DNA of 64,000 nt from Actinomadura sp. K4S16 (GTDB lineage Bacteria; Actinomycetota; Actinomycetes; Streptosporangiales; Streptosporangiaceae), in assembly GCF_008327685.1 (NCBI RefSeq), contig NZ_BDDE01000013.1, positions 1-64,000 on the forward strand, given 5' to 3'. Shown here in pieces: positions 8,997 through 24,039 of the stretch. The notes under the pieces were generated by a model. It was not told the DNA's origin, did no database searches, and was given only the letters and a program-made list of their open reading frames with translations. The translations under genes and the position numbers were made by a program. Position 1 is the stretch's first letter; each line of letters opens with the position of its first letter.

Positions 8997-10181
8997 ATGC
9001 GATGGACCACCCCGCCCTGGCCGTTGCTGCGGCTTCTCGCCTGGGTGGGGACGTGCTGGGCTGTGCTCGCGGTGCTGCTCGCCCCCGCCCCGCCGACGCG
9101 CACCGTGCTGATCGGCGGCTATGCCGCGCTGTGGGCCTGGCAGGCGGTCCGTCCGTGGAGCCCGCCCGCCGCCGCGGTGCCCGTGCTGGCCCCGCTGCTC
9201 CTCCTGGTCGTCGTCGCGGCGCCCGGCGCGGCGGGTGGCGACGGGTTCCGCCCGTTCCCGTTCGCCGAGGGCACCTACTCCGACGGAGCCCTCGCCATCG
9301 CCGGCGCGCCCGCGTGGATCCACCTCGTCGTCCTCGCCCGGGGACGCGACCTGGCCTGGTCGGTCCCGGCGGCCCTGGCGCTCGCCCCCGCCCGGCACCT
9401 GCTCGCCGGCGGGCTCCCGCTCTGGCCGACCTGGATCATGTGGGGGGTCGGGTTCATGCTGCTCGGCTCGGCCTTCCGGATCCACGGCGCGCTCTATGAG
9501 GCGCGGCTCCGGCTCGACCGGGAGGCCGTGGCCGAGGAGCGCAGGAAGGTGGCCGAGGAACGCAGGAAGATCGCACGTGAGGTCCACGACCTGGTGGGGC
9601 ACGGGCTGGGCGTGGTGATGCTGAACATCACCGCGGCCCGGCTCGCCACCGCGCGGGGCGACGCCGAGGCGGCCGGGATGGCGCTGGCGGAGGCCGAGCG
9701 GGCCGGTCGGCAGGGGGTGCGGGACGTCCACCGGGGGCTGGTGCTGCTCCGCGAGCCGACCGCCGCCGCGTCGCCGATCGCCCCCGCCCCGCCCACGGCG
9801 GACGACACCAGGGCCCTGATCGACGAGCTGCGGGGCGGGGGGCTCGACGTCGCGCTCACCACCCGGGGCGACCTCGGCGCGGTCGACCCGGCGGTCGGGC
9901 TCACGATCTTCCGGGTGGTCCAGGAGGCGCTGGCCAACACCGCCCGGCACGCTCCCGGCGCGGCGGCCGCGGTCACCGTCGAGGTCGGCGACCGCGCGAC
10001 CGAGGTGACCGTCACCGACCCGGGCACGGCACAGCCGCCGGGACGGGCCTCGGCCGGCGGCCTCGGTCTCGTCGGCATGCGCGAACGGGTCACCGCCCTC
10101 GGCGGGACGCTGCACGCCGGCCCCGACGGCACCGGCTGGACGATCCACGCGACCATCCCCCTCACCAGAACGACACCGTGA
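8997..10181 (+). CDS. NarL-type sensor histidine kinase
   Basis: A 394-residue sensor kinase. The first ~165 residues contain four or five hydrophobic membrane segments with little extracytoplasmic sequence. A short coiled stretch (EERRKVAEERRKIAREV) leads into the HisKA_3 phosphoacceptor helix REVHDLVGHGLGVVML, with the phosphorylated His near residue 196. The HATPase domain shows the N box VVQEALANTARHAPG and the G box GGLGLVGMRERV. It is paired with the response regulator starting at 10449. The two genes are separated by a 17-bp tandem array that starts inside the last codons of this gene. The signal is unknown. Confidence 0.92.
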   Translation: MRWTTPPWPLLRLLAWVGTCWAVLAVLLAPAPPTRTVLIGGYAALWAWQAVRPWSPPAAAVPVLAPLLLLVVVAAPGAAGGDGFRPFPFAEGTYSDGALAIAGAPAWIHLVVLARGRDLAWSVPAALALAPARHLLAGGLPLWPTWIMWGVGFMLLGSAFRIHGALYEARLRLDREAVAEERRKVAEERRKIAREVHDLVGHGLGVVMLNITAARLATARGDAEAAGMALAEAERAGRQGVRDVHRGLVLLREPTAAASPIAPAPPTADDTRALIDELRGGGLDVALTTRGDLGAVDPAVGLTIFRVVQEALANTARHAPGAAAAVTVEVGDRATEVTVTDPGTAQPPGRASAGGLGLVGMRERVTALGGTLHAGPDGTGWTIHATIPLTRTTP

Positions 10182-10451
10182 CCAGAGCACACCGCGACCA
10201 GGACGGCACCGCGACCAGGACAGCACCATGACCAGGACAGCACCGTGATCAGGGCGGCACCGTCATCAGAACAGCACCGTCATCAGGACAGCACCGTGAC
10301 CGGGGCGGCACCGTGATCAAGGCGGCACCGTCATCAGAACAGCACCGTGATCAGGGCGGCACCGTCATCAGAACAGCACCGTGACCAGGACGGCACCGTC
10401 ATCAGGACAGCACCGTGACCAGGACGGCACCATGACCAAGACAGCACTGTG
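10164..10451. repeat. 17-bp tandem array joining kinase stop to regulator start
   Basis: Seventeen head-to-tail units, 17 bp each except one of 16, follow the pattern aYcaggRcRgcaccgtg. The first unit (10164-10180) contains the last kinase codons, and its TGA stop is completed by the next base. The last unit (10435-10451) ends with the GTG start codon of the response regulator. Most internal units end in GTG or GTC followed by ATC or ACC, so the kinase-stop/regulator-start junction is effectively repeated throughout. The unit length is not a multiple of three. Confidence 0.95.
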
Positions 10452-11102
10452 ATCAGGCTGCTGCTCGTCGACGACCAGCAGCTCGTCCGTGCCGGGTTGA
10501 CCCGGATCTTCGACGGTGAACCTGATGTGGAGATCGTCGGCGAGTGCGCGGACGGCGACGAGGTGGCGCGGGCCGTGGCGCGGTGCGCTCCCGACGTCGT
10601 GTTGATGGACGTCAGGATGAAGCGGGTGGACGGCGCCGAGGCGACCCGGCTGCTGCGGTCCCGGACCGATGCTCCGCCCGCCCTCGTCCTCACCATGTTC
10701 GACGATCCGGAGGTCGTCGCGGCGGCGCTGGCGGCCGGCGCGGCCGGCTTCGTGCTGAAGGACGCCCCGGGCGAGGAGATCATCCAGGCCACCCGGGCCG
10801 TCGCCGCCGGGAAGGGCTGGCTCGACCCGGCCATCACCCCGCACGTCCTGCGCGCCTGCCGGACCGCGTTCCGTCCCCGCCCCGCCCCGTCCGGCGGCCT
10901 CTCGGACCGTGAGCGCCAGGTGCTGTCGCTCATCGGCGGCGGCGCCACCAACCCGGAGATCGCGGCCCGGCTCAACATCGCCGAGGGCACGGTCAAGACC
11001 CACATCGGCAGCATCTTCACCAAGCTCGGCCTCCGTGACCGCGCGGCCGCGGTCATCTACGCCCTCCGGCACGGCCTCACCGGCGACGAAGCCGACGCGT
11101 AG
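10449..11102 (+). CDS. NarL/LuxR-family response regulator
   Basis: A 217-residue response regulator partnered with the upstream histidine kinase. The receiver domain has the acidic pair LLLVDD (residues 4-9), the phospho-acceptor Asp54 in LMDVRMKRVDG and the conserved lysine in FVLKDAP. The C-terminal LuxR-type helix-turn-helix begins at about residue 148 (LSDRERQVLSLIGGGATNPE) and continues with AEGTVKTHIGSIFTKLGLRD. It starts with GTG at 10449, which is itself part of the final unit of the preceding array; no separate Shine-Dalgarno sequence is obvious because the array fills the upstream region. Target genes are unknown. Confidence 0.93.
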   Translation: MIRLLLVDDQQLVRAGLTRIFDGEPDVEIVGECADGDEVARAVARCAPDVVLMDVRMKRVDGAEATRLLRSRTDAPPALVLTMFDDPEVVAAALAAGAAGFVLKDAPGEEIIQATRAVAAGKGWLDPAITPHVLRACRTAFRPRPAPSGGLSDRERQVLSLIGGGATNPEIAARLNIAEGTVKTHIGSIFTKLGLRDRAAAVIYALRHGLTGDEADA

Positions 11103-11198
11103 CCCGAAGACACGCGTAGCCCGAAGACACGCGTAGCCCGAAGACACGCGTAGCCCGAAGACACGCGTAGCCCGAAGACACGCGTAGCCCGAAGACAC
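11101..11198. repeat. 17-bp tandem array at the response-regulator 3' end
   Basis: Five complete identical 17-bp units (agcccgaagacacgcgt) and a partial sixth unit run from inside the TAG stop codon of the response regulator to the terminator hairpin. Each unit repeats the 'gacacgcgtag' context seen at the gene's own end (gccgacgcgtag), so the stop codon context has been copied outward. Perfect identity between copies suggests recent expansion or ongoing homogenisation. Confidence 0.95.
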
Positions 11199-11200
11199 GA

Positions 11201-11230
11201 AGAGGCCCCTCCCGGCAGGAAGGGGCCTCT
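11201..11230. terminator. Hairpin between convergent response regulator and rpoC
   Basis: A perfect 10-bp stem (agaggcccct/aggggcctct) with a 10-base loop. It lies between the plus-strand regulator and the minus-strand rpoC and could end transcription from both sides. There is no clear T-tract, which is usual for high-GC actinomycete terminators. Confidence 0.8.
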
Positions 11231-11292
11231 CGCATGTCGCATTCGGTCATGCGCCCGCGGGACGCCGTCTGCACGGCGTCCCGGGACGGACG

Positions 11293-15165
<3,873 letters not shown>

Positions 15166-15184
15166 CTGTTTTCCCCTTGAGTTC

Positions 15185-18661
<3,477 letters not shown>

Positions 18662-18738
18662 GAGTGGTCCTTCCGAGGGCTCGCGGCGTAACAGATGACA
18701 CGCACGCCAGACGATCCACGTTCGAGACCTGCTCAAAG

Positions 18739-18755
18739 AGGCCCAAATCGGGCCT
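18739..18755 (-). promoter_or_regulatory. Small hairpin in the rpoB leader
   Basis: A perfect 6-bp stem (AGGCCC/GGGCCT) with a 5-base loop lies about 80 nt upstream of the rpoB TTG and inside the transcribed leader predicted from the promoter at 18806-18835. On the coding strand it is followed by a short pyrimidine run. It may be an attenuator or simply leader structure. Confidence 0.35.
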
Positions 18756-18805
18756 TCACAGGGGTGCTCTCACACGTGGATAGTCAGAGGGCAGCGCAAA
18801 GGGGC

Positions 18806-18835
18806 AGTGTAGCCGAACCGGTACACCGCTCGCAA
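18806..18835 (-). promoter_or_regulatory. Putative housekeeping promoter of rpoBC
   Basis: On the minus strand TTGCGA (-35) and TACACT (-10) are separated by 18 bp, a good match to actinobacterial principal sigma promoters. It would give a leader of roughly 140 nt before rpoB. Because the mce operon separates rplL from rpoB, a dedicated promoter here is expected. Confidence 0.6.
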
Positions 18836-19165
18836 CTCTAGCGCCGCAGTATGCATCACGTTGCCATGGAGCATCGCCCCTCAGCGCCTCTCAGTCAAGA
18901 GCGGACATGGACTTTTCGGGCCCTGACCTGCAGTGAGGAAGGCCATAGTTTAGGGATCCGGGTTGACAGCCCGCGAACCGGCGTCGACGGCGTGTCGCGC
19001 GACCGCGGGCCGTGCTCCCCGTCACCTCGGCTACACCGGCCCCTGAAGGGTTAACACCGAGTCGTCCAGAGTCCTTCCCGAGCGACCTGGAGCGTTGGAG
19101 AGAGCCGAGGGTCGAGCGGGCTCCAGCGGCCGTGAGAACCAGCGTCCGGGTCCCCCCGGCGCCTA

Positions 19166-19233
19166 GGAGACTCGGACGCCCAGGAGACCCGGGTACTCGG
19201 GAGACCCAGGCATCCAGGAGAACCAGGCATCCA
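19166..19233. repeat. Four 17-bp tandem units upstream of rpoB
   Basis: Four consecutive 17-bp units beginning ggagac or ggagaa and ending cca or tcg. Units 3 and 4 differ at one position; units 1 and 2 are more diverged. The array lies in the 890-bp gap between the mce operon 3' end and rpoB, outside any recognised gene. Confidence 0.8.
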
Positions 19234-19268
19234 GCGGCCAGGCCCAGGACATGAGCCTGGTCCGCCCT

Positions 19269-19367
19269 GCGAGCTTGGCCGGCCCGCGAATTGGCCGGCC
19301 CGCGAACTGGCCGGCCCGCGAACTGGCCGGCCCGACGAGCTTGGCCGGCCCGACGAGCTTGGTCAGC
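19269..19367. repeat. 16-18 bp tandem array of ggccggccc units
   Basis: Six units, each carrying a central ttggccggccc or ctggccggccc, with lengths 17, 16, 16, 16, 18 and a diverged final copy. Two consecutive 16-bp units are identical. It lies 36 bp from the previous 17-bp array. FseI-type GGCCGGCC palindromes recur in every complete unit. Confidence 0.85.
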
Positions 19368-19403
19368 GCCGCGGGCTGGGGCCTGTCTCGAAGTCGCATC
19401 GGC

Positions 19404-19478
19404 CACGCGTGCGAACGCGTGACCTGCCCGGTCCAGCGAAGCCGGAGGCGAGCGGAACCGGGCAGATCGCGAAGCGAT
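19404..19478. other. Cluster of three perfect hairpins after the mce operon
   Basis: Three consecutive perfect inverted repeats: a 7-bp stem CACGCGT/ACGCGTG with a 4-base loop (19404-19421), a 9-bp stem CTGCCCGGT/ACCGGGCAG (19424-19465) and a 5-bp stem ATCGC/GCGAT with a GAA loop (19466-19478). They lie 70-145 bp beyond the stop of the last Mce-associated gene and may act as the operon terminator or RNA stabilisers. The rest of the 18836-19549 gap shows no gene. Confidence 0.55.
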
Positions 19479-19549
19479 TCCGCGTTCGCCCAGGCACGGT
19501 CACGTAGCGAGCCGCCAGGCGAGCGAAGGCCGGGACTTCGAAACGCAGG

Positions 19550-20650
19550 CTAGGACAGGACCGTGAGTTCGGAGGCAAGCCACTTGCCGTCCTTCTTGAC
19601 CATCGTCAGCCTGATGCGCAGCGGCTCGGGGAGGCGCTGCTGCTTGTCGTTCTTGGTGGCCGACGAGCGGTTGGCGTAGACGAGCGCCACGACCTTGTCC
19701 GGGGTCGCGCTCACGACGCCGACCTTCATCACGGTCGTGGTCGAGACGGCCTGCTGCTGGACGGCGACGGTCTTGAGCGTCTGGGCCAGCTTGTCGTAGT
19801 CGTTGTGCAGCTTGCCCGTCGTCGTGGCGGACGCGGCCTTCAGGTCGGTGTCGAGGGTCTGGTAGTCGTACGAGGACAGCTTCTGGGCCGCGCGGGACGC
19901 CGCGAACGACGCCTCCTTGGACGCCTGCTCGGTCGCCTCCTGCTTCTGGACCTTCAGCGCCAGAACCGTGGTGCCGACGCCCAGCGCGATCGCCAGGACG
20001 ACCAGCACGGCGATGACGGTCGACAGGCCGCCCAGCCGGGACCGGCCGGTGGGCTCGTCGTCGTCCTCGTCCTCGTCCTCGTCGGACTTCTTCAGGTACA
20101 GACGCTTCGTTCGGGGGGCTTTGGCGGGCTTCGCAGCCTCGCCGTCCTCGCTGTCCTCGCCGTCCTCGGCGGCTTCCTCGTCCTCGGCGACCTCGGCCTC
20201 CTCGGCGGCTTCCTCGACCTTTGTGGTCTTGGTCTTGGCGGCCTTGGAAAGCTTGGTCTTCTTTGCGGGCTTGACGTCGGAGGCGGCGTCGGAGGCGGAG
20301 TCAGACTCGGCCTTCTCGTCGTCGGCGACGGCCTCGGTGTCCGCGTCGGCCGCTGAGTCGTCCTCTGCGGCTTCGGCGTCGTCGGTCGCGCCTTCGGACC
20401 CCTTGCGCCCACGGCGGGGCTTCTTAGGGGATTTGAGGGCCTTCGGGCTCTCCTCGGGGGCGTCCCCCTCGGGCTCCTCGGACTCCCCCGGCTTCGCGTT
20501 CGCCGCGGCCGCTTCGGCGGCGGCCGCCTCGTCCGCGGCGATCTGGGCGAGGCGCGCGGCCTCCCGGGCCTTCGCGGCGGCCTCCTCCGCCAGGCGCGCC
20601 GCCTCGGCGGCCTCCTCGGCCCTGGCCGCTCGATCCGCCTTGATCGTCAC
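19550..20650 (-). CDS. Mce-associated membrane protein with long charged N-terminus
   Basis: A 366-residue type-II membrane protein. Residues about 1-55 are an Ala/Glu-rich predicted coiled coil. Roughly 55-215 is a disordered mix of Asp/Glu blocks and Lys/Pro blocks (KPAKKTKLSKAAKTK, SDEDEDEDDD). A single membrane span follows (STVIAVLVVLAIALGVGTTV), and the extracytoplasmic C-terminus ends with a DUF-like fold (RIRLTMVKKDGKWLASELTV) typical of Mas proteins. It is the last gene of the mce operon and overlaps the upstream gene by 4 bp. The cytoplasmic charged region is unusually long. Mas proteins are thought to stabilise or assist Mce lipid transporters. Confidence 0.85.
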   Translation of the reverse strand: MTIKADRAARAEEAAEAARLAEEAAAKAREAARLAQIAADEAAAAEAAAANAKPGESEEPEGDAPEESPKALKSPKKPRRGRKGSEGATDDAEAAEDDSAADADTEAVADDEKAESDSASDAASDVKPAKKTKLSKAAKTKTTKVEEAAEEAEVAEDEEAAEDGEDSEDGEAAKPAKAPRTKRLYLKKSDEDEDEDDDEPTGRSRLGGLSTVIAVLVVLAIALGVGTTVLALKVQKQEATEQASKEASFAASRAAQKLSSYDYQTLDTDLKAASATTTGKLHNDYDKLAQTLKTVAVQQQAVSTTTVMKVGVVSATPDKVVALVYANRSSATKNDKQQRLPEPLRIRLTMVKKDGKWLASELTVLS

Positions 20651-21135
20651 GGGACAACCTCCAGTCCGGACACCAGCCAGCGCCCGTCGACCCGCGTCAG
20701 GTCCATCTGGTAGCGGTAGCCCTGCGGCGTACCGTTCTGCACCTTGTCGTTGGTGACGGTCCCGGTGAGGGACACCATCACCTCGGCGGAGTCGCCGTCG
20801 ATGGAGACCAGCGCGGCGTCGACGTCACTGACCGTCGACTTGGCCTTGGCCTTGGTGATCTGCTGCATGAAGGCGTTCGACTGGCTCCCCAGCTTGTTCT
20901 TGAGGTCGCCGGTGGTGCCGCTCACGATGCGGTCGAGGTCGCGCTGCGCGGTGGCGGCGTCGAGCGACATCAGGTTGACGCCCATCTGGCGCGCCGACTG
21001 CATCGCCTTGGCCTTCTGGTCGGCGTCGTCCTTGTTCCTGAGGGTGACCACGCCGAGCCAGCCGGACGCGATGGCGAGGCCCACCACGACGATGCCCAGG
21101 GCGATCGCGGTGACCATGGGTAGACGGCGCCTCAT
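20647..21135 (-). CDS. Mce-associated membrane protein
   Basis: A 162-residue protein with one N-terminal membrane anchor (VTAIALGIVVVGLAIASGW) and an extracytoplasmic domain similar to SnoaL-like Mas folds, ending YRYQMDLTRVDGRWLVSGLE. It is the tenth gene of the operon, 10 bp after mceF, and overlaps the last gene by 4 bp (ATGA). Its C-terminal pattern parallels that of its neighbour, so the two are probably paralogous accessory subunits of the Mce transporter. Confidence 0.85.
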   Translation of the reverse strand: MRRRLPMVTAIALGIVVVGLAIASGWLGVVTLRNKDDADQKAKAMQSARQMGVNLMSLDAATAQRDLDRIVSGTTGDLKNKLGSQSNAFMQQITKAKAKSTVSDVDAALVSIDGDSAEVMVSLTGTVTNDKVQNGTPQGYRYQMDLTRVDGRWLVSGLEVVP

Positions 21136-21145
21136 CGTGCCCGCC

Positions 21146-22630
21146 TCACTGGCTCAGCGGTCCGAGCAGGAGCCACTTCCACGAGGATTCCTCTCCCAAC
21201 TGGCGAGTTCCGGCGCTGCGCGGCATCACGTACTTCTTGCCGTCGGGCCCGTAGACCGCACCGGTCGTTGGATCGTATCCAGCGAATTCGACTGAACCGG
21301 CCGGATACGACAGGTACAGGTTGCCGTCCGAAATCTGGCCCGTGGGGGCCGCCGCGGCCTTCGCCTTGGTCTTGGTCTTGCCGGAGCCCTTGGCGTCCGT
21401 CTTGGCCCCGTCGCCGTCACCGCTGCCGTCGTCGCCGCGGGTGCCGTACGCGCCGCCGTCGGGGAACCCGGCGCCGGTGGTGGCGCCCGCGGGGACCTGC
21501 GGGTAGGGCGCGATGGCGTCGCGCGGGAAGTTGCGGGCGCCGCGCACCGCCGTGGGGGCGTTGTGGGGCGCCTTGCAGCCGGCGTCCAGGCGCGGCTTCT
21601 TCTTCGACGTGTCCTGCGGCCAGCGGTGCTTGACCTTCTCGTAGCCCTGGGTGCAGGCGGGCGGCGCGTCGATGTTCAGGTCGAGACCCAGGTGCTGGGT
21701 GCCGTCCCCGGGCGTGACGGTGAACGCGCCCGCGACCGTCACCGGGTAGAGGATGAACAGCGACCGGAGGCCGGCCTTGCGGGACGTGACGACCTGGCCG
21801 GTGGTGGTGAGGTTGGCCAGGAGGACGGGCAGCGTCGGCGCGAGCTGGTTGATGGCCTTGTGGGTCTCGTCCACCGCGCCCGGCGCGTTGTCGATCGTCT
21901 TGCGCAGCGCCGGGTCGTCGTTGCGCAGCGAGGTGGTCAGCGCGTTCAGGTTGCGGGCGAAGCCCTGGATGTTGGCGGCCTGGCCGCGCTGCGTGTCCAG
22001 GACGGTCGCGCCGCTGTTCAGCAGCCGCTCGGTGTCGGGGTAGGCCTCGTTGGCGGTCTTCAGCAGCCGGTCGGTGTCGTCCAGGATCGACTGCAGGTCC
22101 GACGCGGAGCCGGAGAACGCCTTGTTCAGCTCGTCGACGATGATGCCGAGGTCCTTGGTGTTCACCGAGCCGACGAGGGAGTCGACGTTGCGCAGCAGTT
22201 CGGCGGTGGACACCGGCAGCGTGGTGCGGCTGCGCGGGATGGTGTACGGGTCGCCCTCGTCGAGGTAGGGCCCGGACTTCGTGGTGGGCTCCAGGTCGAT
22301 GTACTGCTCACCGACCGCCGACCGGTTCGCCACGACGGCCTTCGTGCCCTCGCGCGGGATCCGCTTGCCCCGCTCCAGCAGCAGCTTGACGCGGATGCCG
22401 TCCTTGGTCAGCTCGATGGGGCCGACGCGCCCGACCGGGACGCCCCGGTAGGTGACCTCGGCGTTGGTGAACACGCCGCCGGAGTCGGTGAGGTCGACGT
22501 AGGCGACGTACTGCTTGCCGAGCAGGTCGCGTCCGATGCCGATGTAGTTCACCGAGACGATCGCCACGCCGACGACGGTGATGACCGCGAAGGCGATGAG
22601 CTGGACGATGACGCCGCGCTTGAGGATCAC
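21146..22630 (-). CDS. Mce family protein, MceF position
   Basis: A 494-residue Mce substrate-binding/channel subunit. An N-terminal membrane anchor (VIVQLIAFAVITVVGVAIV) precedes the MlaD/Mce domain (YVAYVDLTDSGGVFTNAEVT, then YRGVPVGRVGPIELT). A long helical region follows (about residues 150-310) expected to form the hexameric coiled-coil channel. The C-terminal part is unstructured, with Gly/Asp/Lys runs. It overlaps mceE by 4 bp. In mycobacteria six Mce proteins form a heterohexamer that carries lipids across the envelope; the substrate here cannot be inferred. Confidence 0.93.
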   Translation of the reverse strand: MILKRGVIVQLIAFAVITVVGVAIVSVNYIGIGRDLLGKQYVAYVDLTDSGGVFTNAEVTYRGVPVGRVGPIELTKDGIRVKLLLERGKRIPREGTKAVVANRSAVGEQYIDLEPTTKSGPYLDEGDPYTIPRSRTTLPVSTAELLRNVDSLVGSVNTKDLGIIVDELNKAFSGSASDLQSILDDTDRLLKTANEAYPDTERLLNSGATVLDTQRGQAANIQGFARNLNALTTSLRNDDPALRKTIDNAPGAVDETHKAINQLAPTLPVLLANLTTTGQVVTSRKAGLRSLFILYPVTVAGAFTVTPGDGTQHLGLDLNIDAPPACTQGYEKVKHRWPQDTSKKKPRLDAGCKAPHNAPTAVRGARNFPRDAIAPYPQVPAGATTGAGFPDGGAYGTRGDDGSGDGDGAKTDAKGSGKTKTKAKAAAAPTGQISDGNLYLSYPAGSVEFAGYDPTTGAVYGPDGKKYVMPRSAGTRQLGEESSWKWLLLGPLSQ

Positions 22631-24039
22631 GAGAGGCCCCCCGTCATCAGGGTCCGCAGACCGCCGTCACCGGGGTCGGGGGCGAGCGCGCCCGGCCGTC
22701 CCTGGGTGTTCGTGCCGGCCGGTGTCTTCCCTGGGGTCTGTGTGGTGCCGCCTGGGAGCCCGGGCAGGCCGCCCTGTCCCGCGCCGCCCTGGCTCCCGCC
22801 GCCCGGCATCTGCGGCAGGACGCCCAGCGGGGAGTCCGGCAGCGTCACGTTCGGGACCTGGAGCATGCTGCGCATCTGCTTGCCGCTGCCCAGCATCCCC
22901 TCCAGGTCGGTGCCGCCGAGCAGGTTCCGCGCGATGGACTCGAAGTCCAGGTCGACGGTCAGGCGCACGTTGCCGTAGTCGCCCGCGATGACGTTCTCGA
23001 ACGTCGCGGGGAACGGGAAGGTGATCAGCGTTTCCAGCGACTTCGGCAGGTCGGAGCCGGCCTTGTTGAGGTTGCGCAGGATCACGTCGAGGTCGCGCAG
23101 GTTGGCCAGCATGTCGGCCTTGGACTGGTTGATCACGTAGGTGGTGGTGCGGCTGAGCTTGTTCAGCGCCACCAGCATCTTGGTGAGGTCCGCGCGGTTG
23201 CGGTTGAGTACAGCGATCGCGGGCCCCGTCTCGTCGATGGTGTCCTGGATCGTCTTGCGCTCGGCGGCCAGCTTGCCGCTCAGCCGGTCGATGCTGTCCA
23301 GCGCCCGGGTGATCGCGGCGCGGTTCTGGTCCAGCGTCCCGGCGAAGGTGTTGACCCGCTGCAGCACCGACTTGATCGTGGACTCCCGGCCGCCCATCGC
23401 GGCCTGCAGCTCGTGGCTGATCGTGGAGACCTGCTCCAGGCCGCCGCCGTTCAGCAGCAGCGACATCGCGGAGAGGACCTCTTCGATCTCGGTGCCGCGG
23501 GACGTCCGGTTCAGCGGGATCAGGTCGTCATCGCTGAGCTCCCCGACCGGGGCCTCGTTCTTGGGCGGTTCGAGCTGCACGAACTTCTCGCCCAGCAGGC
23601 TGGTCTGGCTGATCGTCGCGATCGCGTTGTCCGGGAGCTTGACGTCGCCGCGGAACTTGACCGTGACGACCGCGTGCCAGCCGGCGCCCTGCGGGCCCGG
23701 CCCGCCGGCCAACTGGATCTTCTCGACCTTGCCCACCGACACGTCGTTGACCTTGACCGCCGACTGCGGGACGAGGTCCAGCACGTTCGCGAACTCGATC
23801 TTCACGGTCCGCGGGTCCGAGCCGAGGTCGGGCCCGCCCGGCAGCGGCAGCGACTCCACGCCGTTGAACGAGCAGCCCGACAGGGCCGTCACGCCGGCGA
23901 GCGCGGCCGCGCCGAGCAGCCGTGCCCGGCTCATGGAGCGCCTGCCGCCGGTGCGCTTGTCCGCCGTGCTCTCGGTCACCGCGCGCTTGTTCATGAGGCT
24001 CTTGTTCACGGAGCGCTCGCCCGTCGACCGCCTGCTCAT
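22627..24039 (-). CDS. Mce family lipoprotein, MceE (LprN-like) position
   Basis: The Mce subunit carrying a lipobox. From MSRARLLGAAALAG the signal peptide runs to LSGC, where the Cys would be lipidated, followed by an Mce domain (TVKIEFANVLDLVPQSAVKV). The ATG at 24039 gives a 4-bp overlap with mceD and a 35-residue basic N-extension; an in-frame ATG at 23934 gives a conventional lipoprotein signal and could be the real start. The C-terminus is a Gly/Pro/Gln-rich tail. It overlaps mceF by 4 bp. MceE as the single lipoprotein of the six matches mycobacterial operons. Confidence 0.92.
   Translation of the reverse strand: MSRRSTGERSVNKSLMNKRAVTESTADKRTGGRRSMSRARLLGAAALAGVTALSGCSFNGVESLPLPGGPDLGSDPRTVKIEFANVLDLVPQSAVKVNDVSVGKVEKIQLAGGPGPQGAGWHAVVTVKFRGDVKLPDNAIATISQTSLLGEKFVQLEPPKNEAPVGELSDDDLIPLNRTSRGTEIEEVLSAMSLLLNGGGLEQVSTISHELQAAMGGRESTIKSVLQRVNTFAGTLDQNRAAITRALDSIDRLSGKLAAERKTIQDTIDETGPAIAVLNRNRADLTKMLVALNKLSRTTTYVINQSKADMLANLRDLDVILRNLNKAGSDLPKSLETLITFPFPATFENVIAGDYGNVRLTVDLDFESIARNLLGGTDLEGMLGSGKQMRSMLQVPNVTLPDSPLGVLPQMPGGGSQGGAGQGGLPGLPGGTTQTPGKTPAGTNTQGRPGALAPDPGDGGLRTLMTGGLS

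Noticed and set aside
18662..18736. An earlier rpoB start at 18736.
   Set aside because: The added residues are basic and unrelated to other RpoB proteins; the TTG at 18661 has a good Shine-Dalgarno sequence and the conserved N-terminus.
18963..18968. A perfect TTGACA on the plus strand upstream of rpoB.
   Set aside because: There is no -10 element at 16-18 bp downstream and no plus-strand gene for it to serve.
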